Positions 1 to 3,875 of a DNA stretch of 5,754 nt are shown piece by piece. Under the pieces are notes generated by a model that searched no databases, was not told the DNA's origin, and saw only the letters and a list, made by a program, of their open reading frames with translations. A program made the translations under genes and the position numbers. This DNA is from Nitrospirota bacterium (GTDB taxonomy: Bacteria; Nitrospirota; JACRHJ01), in NCBI GenBank assembly GCA_021815285.1, contig JAKAHE010000134.1, positions 1 through 5,754 of the forward strand, read 5' to 3'. The first letter of the stretch is position 1, and each line of letters opens with the position of its first letter.

Positions 1-2
1 AC

Positions 3-92
3 AAATTAACCTCCGCGATGATAGAGAAGTACATCAGGCACCATCGAGATGAGACGCAATCGCCTGCGCAGATTGATTTTCATCTGCGCTAA
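3..92 (+). CDS. C-terminal fragment, possibly an IS200/IS605-type TnpA transposase
   Basis: The frame is open from the left edge to TAA at 90-92 and gives 29 residues, so only the end of a protein is present. It contains the stretch MIEKYIRHHRDE. IS200/IS605 TnpA enzymes (HUH-Y1 single-strand transposases) end in a helix of the form xxIxxYIxxQ. There the Tyr is the nucleophile and the residue four positions on is a metal ligand (Tyr127 and Gln131 in IS608). Here the matching Tyr is followed at +4 by His rather than Gln, which could still bind metal. The hairpin overlapping the last codons, and a second one just after, suit the end of such an element. The stretch is short and the match rests on a few residues, so the family is inferred. 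It could equally be the end of an unrelated protein. Confidence 0.4.
   Translation, partial: KLTSAMIEKYIRHHRDETQSPAQIDFHLR
66..89. repeat. Perfect 8-bp hairpin overlapping the end of the left-edge frame
   Basis: GCGCAGAT at 66-73 pairs perfectly with ATCTGCGC at 82-89 around an 8-base loop. The right arm ends directly before the TAA of the left-edge reading frame. No T-run follows, so it is not an intrinsic terminator. If the frame is an IS200/IS605 TnpA, this could be the right-end hairpin that such enzymes bind. That role is inferred. Confidence 0.6.
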
Positions 93-97
93 AGATG

Positions 98-117
98 CCC
101 CGCGTCTTGACGCGGGG
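98..117. repeat. Perfect 9-bp GC-rich hairpin
   Basis: CCCCGCGTC at 98-106 is followed by TT and then the exact complement GACGCGGGG at 109-117. There is no T-run on either side on either strand, so it is not a simple terminator. Its form, close spacing to the previous hairpin and intergenic place suggest a REP/MITE-like dispersed element. Only one copy is visible here, so dispersal is an inference. Confidence 0.6.
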
Positions 118-138
118 TAATTCACTTAAAACCGGAGG

Positions 139-163
139 TTGCTTCGCTTCGCTCGCAATGACA
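139..163. repeat. Fragment of the widespread 'GTCATTGCGAGCGAAGC' type dispersed repeat
   Basis: Read on the minus strand, the segment begins TGTCATTGCGAGCG and continues with two AAGCG-like units. Many unrelated bacterial genomes carry intergenic repeats of this form. A short inverted pair, TGACAA (159-164) and TTGTCA (174-179), overlaps its right edge. The identification is from recall of the repeat type. No second copy of this motif is in the window. Confidence 0.55.
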
Positions 164-187
164 ATCAAGGAGTTTGTCAACACTCTG

Positions 188-212
188 AGGCCGCATATTC
201 TGCGGCCTTTTT
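188..212 (+). terminator. Rho-independent terminator, rightward
   Basis: AGGCCGCA (188-195) pairs perfectly with TGCGGCCT (201-208) around the 5-base loop TATTC. The stem runs into five T residues at 208-212. The T-run is on the plus strand, so it would stop transcripts coming from the left-edge gene before they run antisense into the tRNA. On the minus strand the hairpin is followed by CAGAGTG, so it is at best a weak terminator for the tRNA. Confidence 0.85.
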
Positions 213-222
213 CATTAATAAA

Positions 223-296
223 TGGAGGCGACGAGAGGATTTGAACCTCTGTAAGAGGCTTTGCAGGCCTCTGCCTATTCTCTTGGCTACGTCGCC
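223..296 (-). tRNA. tRNA-Cys(GCA)
   Basis: The minus strand folds into a complete 74-base cloverleaf. The acceptor GGCGACG pairs with CGTCGCC. The D arm has a 3-bp GCC/GGC stem, the anticodon stem is GAGGC/GCCTC, and the anticodon loop CTGCAAA presents GCA (complement at 262-264). The variable loop has 4 bases and the T arm is AGAGG-TTCAAAT-CCTCT. The unpaired base before CCA is U, the discriminator expected as a cysteine identity element. The 3' CCA is encoded in the gene (223-225). It reads UGC and UGU codons. It is transcribed away from the TPR gene, and the two promoters lie between them. Confidence 0.97.
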
Positions 297-321
297 TTAA
301 AGCAACCGAATCATGAACCTC

Positions 322-349
322 AATATAGCATAAAATTCAACATGCGCAA
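322..349 (-). promoter_or_regulatory. Probable sigma-70 promoter of the tRNA-Cys gene
   Basis: On the minus strand, a -35 box TTGCGC (344-349) and a -10 box TATATT (322-327) are separated by 16 bases. The -10 box lies 25 bases before the mature tRNA 5' end, which leaves a leader of about 18 bases for RNase P to remove. The -10 box is strong (5 of 6) and the -35 box weak (3 of 6). Confidence 0.55.
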
Positions 350-403
350 ATATCCCACCCGGTAGCTTTTACTGTTAATTTCCCGGCAAAGCCATTAATG
401 GCA

Positions 404-432
404 TTGACATGGGGAAAGACCCGTTCTATAGT
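404..432 (+). promoter_or_regulatory. Near-consensus sigma-70 promoter of the TPR-rimI unit
   Basis: A perfect -35 box TTGACA (404-409), a 17-base spacer and TATAGT (427-432, 5 of 6) form the best promoter in the window. Transcription would begin near 439, about 40 bases before the TTG start at 479. A 12-bp perfect palindrome (391-402) abuts the -35 box on its upstream side and could be an operator. Confidence 0.8.
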
Positions 433-478
433 CTTTATGGGCCGGCATTTCAGGCCGTGAAAGGGGGTCTTCAAGCCT

Positions 479-1141
479 TTGAGCATTATTACGTATATAC
501 TATACTTCATACTGTTCAACATCCTGCTCCGGCACCAGTATATCCTCGTAATTCTCGTCCTTCTGTACGTATTCAGGGACCGCATACCGAACCCGTCTGA
601 CTGGGTCAGGAGGAGCCAGGCGTATTCGAGGCTGAAGAGGACAGTAGAAGTAAATCCCTACGATTCTACCGCCCGGCGCGACCTCGGAATGGTCCTTCTG
701 GAAAAGAAGATGCCGCAGGACGCCCTTGCTCATTTCCTGGAAGCCCTGAAAAAAGAGCCGGATTCCGCGGAGGTAAACCACTTCGCGGGCCTTGCGTATC
801 TCCGCTCCGGCAATGCGGAGGAGGCAGAGAAGCGCCTTAAAAAGGCATCTGAACTCGAGCCTCGGCTTCGTTATGGAGAGTCCTGGCTTTATCTCGGCGA
901 GGCGGAAATCGCCCTTGGTAAATTCGATAGCGCGCTGGAATCGCTCAAGAAACATCTCTCCATAAACAACACGAGCATCGAGGGGCTTTACCAGTATGCG
1001 AGGGCGCTAAACGCGCTGGGGAAAAAGGACGAGGCGAGGAAGGCAATACAGGACGGCATACGCTACCACAAGGGGAACCCGTCTTTCCGGCGCCGCAGGG
1101 ACTGGCGCTCTTACGTGAAACTGAAGCATTTCAGGCCATGA
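479..1141 (+). CDS. Membrane-anchored TPR protein of unknown function
   Basis: The protein has 220 residues. Residues 3-32 are strongly hydrophobic, interrupted by RHQ at 18-20, so they form one long or two short membrane segments. A basic linker follows (33-54). Residues 57-198 form about four tetratricopeptide repeats, beginning near residues 63, 97, 132 and 167, with the usual Gly/Ala positions such as LGMVLLEKK, AGLAYLRSGN, LGEAEIALGK and YARALNALGK. The C-terminus is very basic (RRRRDW near 204-209). Such proteins are protein-protein scaffolds, and this one probably sits at the inner membrane with its repeats in the cytoplasm. The start is TTG: a stop in the same frame at 458-460 leaves no earlier start, and AAGGGGG at 461-467 is the ribosome binding site. 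The layout recalls LapB (YciM), but the C-terminal cysteine (rubredoxin-like) domain is absent. It is probably co-transcribed with rimI, 22 bases downstream. Partner and function are unknown. Confidence 0.85.
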   Translation: MSIITYILYFILFNILLRHQYILVILVLLYVFRDRIPNPSDWVRRSQAYSRLKRTVEVNPYDSTARRDLGMVLLEKKMPQDALAHFLEALKKEPDSAEVNHFAGLAYLRSGNAEEAEKRLKKASELEPRLRYGESWLYLGEAEIALGKFDSALESLKKHLSINNTSIEGLYQYARALNALGKKDEARKAIQDGIRYHKGNPSFRRRRDWRSYVKLKHFRP

Positions 1142-1163
1142 TGTTCCACGCGGAACGCCTTAA

Positions 1164-1652
1164 ATGCGGTCTGATATATCGATGGAAATAACGATATCCG
1201 AGATGACGCCGGACGAACTCCCGGAGGTCATGGATCTGGAAAGGGAGGTGTTTTCCTGGCCCTGGTCTGAAGAGATGTTCATGGACGAGATGGGCAGGGA
1301 TTATTCTTTTATCTTCCTCGCGCGGGATGCGTCCGGCCTGCTCGTCGGTTTTATATGTTTCTGGATGCTTATCGACGAGATGCATATACTGAATCTTGGG
1401 ATTCGGAAGCGTTACAGGCGGCTCAAAATCGCATCGAAACTTACGCTTGAGGCGCTGAAATTCTGCTATCTGAGGGGGGCCAGAGCGGCCACTCTGGAAG
1501 TCCGGGAAAAGAACAAAGCTGCGATAAAGCTTTATAAATCACTGGGTTTCGAGGAGGCCGGGCTTAGGAGGAATTATTATGAATCTCCACGGGATAACGC
1601 TGTAATCATGTGGCTTTACGACATGCAGTGGGTATTGGAAAAAAGCCCTTGA
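1164..1652 (+). CDS. rimI: RimI-type protein N-terminal acetyltransferase (GNAT)
   Basis: The 162-residue protein has the usual length of RimI, the cytoplasmic enzyme that moves acetyl from acetyl-CoA to the N-terminal alanine of ribosomal protein S18. The family marks are in order: VFSWPWSEEMF (29-39), the hydrophobic beta strand before the acetyl-CoA loop (75-80), TLEVREKN with Glu112, LYKSLGF with Tyr124, and NYYESPRDNAVIM (137-149). Glu112 and Tyr124 match the catalytic Glu103 and Tyr115 reported for Salmonella RimI. The acetyl-CoA loop is unusual: Lys88 sits where RxxGxG/A normally has its first glycine. The closing motif has DNA instead of the usual EDA. The ATG at 1164 has only a weak GGAA 8 bases upstream. 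A second ATG at 1182 would give a start nearer the family's usual N-terminus but has no better binding site. It follows the TPR gene by 22 bases in the same unit. Confidence 0.85.
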   Translation: MRSDISMEITISEMTPDELPEVMDLEREVFSWPWSEEMFMDEMGRDYSFIFLARDASGLLVGFICFWMLIDEMHILNLGIRKRYRRLKIASKLTLEALKFCYLRGARAATLEVREKNKAAIKLYKSLGFEEAGLRRNYYESPRDNAVIMWLYDMQWVLEKSP

Positions 1653-1677
1653 AGTTTGGTTAAGGATATGTTACATT
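1649..1677 (+). promoter_or_regulatory. Possible internal promoter before the DUF465 gene
   Basis: TTGAAG (1649-1654) overlaps the rimI stop codon. A 17-base spacer leads to TACATT (1672-1677), which is preceded by TGT, an extended -10 motif. Each box matches 4 of 6. Transcription would start near 1684 and leave a leader of about 55 bases. The small gene could therefore be expressed separately from rimI, although no terminator divides them. Confidence 0.4.
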
Positions 1678-1739
1678 CCAACTAAGTATAGGGATTTAAA
1701 GGGCATCTAAACCTTCAAAGTCGAATTCGGGAGGTAAAG

Positions 1740-1967
1740 ATGGAAGAAAACGAAGAATTGATCGGTTATGCCAGGCGCGAGAGCGAAGAGTTCCGCCGCC
1801 TGGAAAGAGAGCACAGGGATATCGACAAGCAGATTGAGCAGAAATTCGGGGGCGCAAGGCACCTTACACCTGAAGAAGAAGTTGAAAAGAAGACCCTCCA
1901 GAAGCAGAAATTAGCCAAAAAAGACAGGATGTTTGAAATTTTGCACGAAGTGAAGGCCGTCGTATAA
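1740..1967 (+). CDS. Small DUF465 / YdcH-like coiled-coil protein
   Basis: The 75-residue, highly charged protein begins at ATG after a strong GGAGGT (1730-1735) four bases upstream. FRRLEREHRDIDKQIEQ (18-34), then LTPEEEVEKKTLQKQKLAKKD (42-62) match the pattern of the DUF465/YdcH family: a short helix with an EH-xx-D motif, a loop, and a second helix with a KxKLxxKD motif. Both halves should be helical, probably a coiled-coil hairpin that associates with itself or a partner. There is no signal peptide, membrane segment or catalytic motif. Family members are widespread and lack a settled function. It closes the unit that begins with the TPR gene, since a strong terminator follows 30 bases later. 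Confidence 0.8.
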   Translation: MEENEELIGYARRESEEFRRLEREHRDIDKQIEQKFGGARHLTPEEEVEKKTLQKQKLAKKDRMFEILHEVKAVV

Positions 1968-1996
1968 AACAAGCGCCGGCAGAATCCGGCAAGGAA

Positions 1997-2028
1997 GGGA
2001 AGAGCCCTCAAGGGTTCTTCCCTTTTTT
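1997..2028 (+). terminator. Strong rho-independent terminator after the DUF465 gene
   Basis: An 11-bp stem (1997-2007 with 2012-2022, one G-T pair) encloses the loop TCAA and is followed by six T residues (2023-2028). A smaller hairpin, GCCGG (1975-1979) with CCGGC (1986-1990), precedes it. It separates the TPR-rimI-DUF465 unit from the ilv operon, whose promoter starts six bases after the T-run. Confidence 0.93.
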
Positions 2029-2033
2029 ATTCG

Positions 2034-2063
2034 TTGACTTATGGCTTTTGAGTATGGTAAAAG
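2034..2063 (+). promoter_or_regulatory. Probable promoter of the ilv operon
   Basis: TTGACT (2034-2039, 5 of 6) is followed by an 18-base spacer and TAAAAG (2058-2063, 4 of 6). The -10 box is preceded by TGG, an extended -10 motif. Transcription would start near 2070, about 30 bases before the ilvD ATG. The leader is too short for a classical attenuator or T-box. I see no leader peptide rich in Ile, Leu or Val codons, so amino-acid control by attenuation is not supported here. Confidence 0.5.
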
Positions 2064-2101
2064 ATAATTTCCCGTTTTTATTCAAATAGAAAGGTGCCAA
2101 C

Positions 2102-3754
2102 ATGAGGAGCGACAGGATAAAGAAAGGGATTGAGCGGGCGCCGAACAGGGCGCTTCTTTTCGCCACCGGGATAACGAGAAAAGAGCTGGCGAAGCCGCTT
2201 ATCGGGATAGCAAGCAGTTTTACGGACCTTATCCCCGGGCATATAGGCATGAGGGACCTTGAGCGCTACATCGAAAAAGGCGTCCATGCCGGCGGCGGAT
2301 ATTCCTTTGTTTTTGGCATTCCCGGCATATGCGACGGCATAGCCATGGGACATGGCGGTATGCACTATTCCCTGCCTTCACGCGAGCTTATCGCGGACAT
2401 GGTGGAGTCCATAACGCTCGCCAACGCGCTTGACGGCCTGGTGCTCCTGACGAACTGCGACAAGATTACCCCTGGGATGCTCATGGCCGCGGCAAGGCTC
2501 GATGTGCCTGCGCTGGTGGTTACGGCGGGGCCGATGCTTTCCGGGAGGCTCGGCATGGAGAGGCAGAACCTCGTAACCGGCACATTCGAAGCGGTCGGGC
2601 GCTACAGGAAGGGCGAAATAAACGAGACGGAGCTTTGCGCGCTTGAGGAATGTGCCTGCCCAGGACCCGGCGCATGCCAGGGACTCTATACCGCAAACAC
2701 CATGGCGTGCGTGACTGAGGCTATGGGCATGTCGCTTCCGGGCTGCGCTACGGCCCTTGCCGTATCCAGCAGGAAAAGACGAATCGCTTACGAATCCGGC
2801 GTGAGGGTTGTAGAGTTGGTAAGGAAAGACGTAACGCCCAGGAAAATAATGACGAAAACGGCCTTCAATAACGCAATAACCGTTGACATGGCCCTTGGCG
2901 GCTCCACTAACACCTGCCTGCATATTCCGGCTATAGCGCACGAGGCCGGTATAGATATAACACTCTCGGCGATAGACGAGATAAGCAGAAAGACCCCGCA
3001 CATCACCGACCTTCTGCCGTCCGGGAAATATTACATGGAGGACCTCGACGCGGCAGGCGGCATCCCGGCGGTCATGGGAAGGCTCGTCTCGCGCCTGAAG
3101 GACGGGATTACCGTATCCGGTTTCAAGGTAAAGGAGATAGCAAAAAGCGCCAGGGCTGAGAGCGACGAAATAATCAGGACGGTCGAGCGGGCATACCACA
3201 GGGAAGGCGGGATAGCCGTCCTGACGGGCAACCTTGCGCCGCTGGGCTCGGTTATAAAGCAGACTGCCGTCTCAGAGAAGATGATGAAGTTCAAGGGCCG
3301 CGCGAGGTGTTTCGATTCCGAAGAGGAGGCCATGGCCGCAATCCTGGGCGGCAAAATAAAATCCGGGGACGTTGTCGTAATCCGTTATGAAGGCCCGAAG
3401 GGCGGCCCGGGGATGCGCGAGATGTTGTCTCCGACGGCGGCTATAGTCGGCATGGGTCTTGCGGACTCCGTAGCATTGATTACGGACGGGCGCTTCTCCG
3501 GCGGGACGCAGGGACCGTGTATAGGGCACATAAGTCCTGAGGCGATGGAGTGCGGGCCGATAGCGCTCATAAAGGACGGGGACGAGATTGTCATAGACAT
3601 CCCGGCCAGAAAATTGGAACTAAAGGTATCCAAGGCCGAGCTTTCAAAAAGGGCGAAGTCATGGAAAAAGCCGGAGCCTAAGATAAAGACGGGCTGGCTT
3701 GCGAGATATTCGCGTATGGTTACCTCGGCAAATACCGGGGCGGTGATGAAATAA
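2102..3754 (+). CDS. ilvD: Dihydroxyacid dehydratase IlvD
   Basis: IlvD dehydrates 2,3-dihydroxyisovalerate and 2,3-dihydroxy-3-methylvalerate to the keto acids that become valine, leucine and isoleucine. It uses an Fe-S cluster and Mg. The protein has 550 residues and is full length for the shorter form of the family; E. coli IlvD has about 616. Visible motifs: CDGIAMGHGGM (77-87), SLPSRELIAD (90-99), NCDKITPGM (118-126, Cys119 and Lys121), ACPGPGAC (185-192, Cys186 and Cys192) followed by YTANTM, GGSTNT, YEGPKGGPGM and DGRFSGGT, whose Ser is the proposed base. Lys121 matches the lysine that is carbamylated in characterised enzymes. The end, ARYSRMVTSANTGAVMK, closely follows B. subtilis-type IlvD. 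Where M. tuberculosis IlvD has its first cluster cysteine (PCN), this protein has PGH (Gly46), as E. coli does. The ATG is set by AAGGTG five bases upstream. It is the first gene of the operon. Confidence 0.97.
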   Translation: MRSDRIKKGIERAPNRALLFATGITRKELAKPLIGIASSFTDLIPGHIGMRDLERYIEKGVHAGGGYSFVFGIPGICDGIAMGHGGMHYSLPSRELIADMVESITLANALDGLVLLTNCDKITPGMLMAAARLDVPALVVTAGPMLSGRLGMERQNLVTGTFEAVGRYRKGEINETELCALEECACPGPGACQGLYTANTMACVTEAMGMSLPGCATALAVSSRKRRIAYESGVRVVELVRKDVTPRKIMTKTAFNNAITVDMALGGSTNTCLHIPAIAHEAGIDITLSAIDEISRKTPHITDLLPSGKYYMEDLDAAGGIPAVMGRLVSRLKDGITVSGFKVKEIAKSARAESDEIIRTVERAYHREGGIAVLTGNLAPLGSVIKQTAVSEKMMKFKGRARCFDSEEEAMAAILGGKIKSGDVVVIRYEGPKGGPGMREMLSPTAAIVGMGLADSVALITDGRFSGGTQGPCIGHISPEAMECGPIALIKDGDEIVIDIPARKLELKVSKAELSKRAKSWKKPEPKIKTGWLARYSRMVTSANTGAVMK

Positions 3755-3854
3755 AAATTGTCCGTCATTCCCGTGGAAGCGGGAATCCAGTGTCTTCGAG
3801 TTGTAACGAAAAGTCGCTGGGCCTCCGTTGAAGGTTGTCCGGGGGCGACAATTT
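3755..3854. repeat. Spacer segment bounded by 8-bp inverted repeats (MITE-like?)
   Basis: AAATTGTC (3755-3762), directly after the ilvD stop, is exactly inverted as GACAATTT (3847-3854), just before the ilvB ribosome binding site. The enclosed 100 bases carry a dispersed-repeat hairpin. The right arm can instead pair locally, TTGTC (3835-3839) with GACAA (3847-3851). This could be the remains of a small mobile element, or a fold in the ilvD-ilvB mRNA. The arms match for only eight bases, so chance is possible. Confidence 0.4.
3764..3790. repeat. Dispersed repeat hairpin of the 'GTCATTCCCG...CGGGAATCCAG' type
   Basis: ATTCCCG (3767-3773) pairs with CGGGAAT (3780-3786) around a 6-base loop, flanked by GTC on the left and CCAG on the right. 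Short intergenic repeats with this core are very common across environmental bacterial genomes. No T-run follows, so it should not end transcription between ilvD and ilvB. It might affect mRNA stability. Confidence 0.65.
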
Positions 3855-3860
3855 AGTAAT

Positions 3861-3875
3861 GGAGGTCTTGAATTG
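3861..3875 (+). promoter_or_regulatory. Ribosome binding site that fixes the ilvB TTG start
   Basis: GGAGGT (3861-3866) lies six bases before the TTG at 3873. Translation from there begins MKLSGAQILIESLKREGV, which matches the usual IlvB N-terminus. A longer frame from TTG at 3828 would add 15 residues encoded by the repeat spacer, and I see no binding site at a usable distance before it. The ATG at 3859 is out of frame. Confidence 0.85.

Noticed and set aside
98..180. CRISPR-like array from the successive repeats
   Set aside because: The units differ in sequence and no repeat recurs with regular spacers. They are separate hairpin and dispersed-repeat types.
337..600. Short frames on both strands between the tRNA and the TPR gene (409-600 plus, 337-585 minus)
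   Set aside because: They overlap the promoter or the membrane-coding start of the TPR gene in other frames, have no family features, and the minus one runs through the tRNA promoter.
2054..2080. Leader peptide or attenuator before ilvD
   Set aside because: The only short frame there (MAFEYGKR from 2041) overlaps the promoter and has no run of Ile, Val or Leu codons. No terminator hairpin lies between the promoter and ilvD.
2378..3199. Minus-strand frame of 273 residues opposite ilvD
   Set aside because: It is a shadow of ilvD with no recognisable domain, start signal or expression signal.
3828..3872. Longer ilvB starting at TTG 3828
   Set aside because: The 15 extra residues come from the repeat-bearing spacer, no ribosome binding site precedes them, and the start at 3873 has an ideal GGAGGT and a family-like N-terminus.
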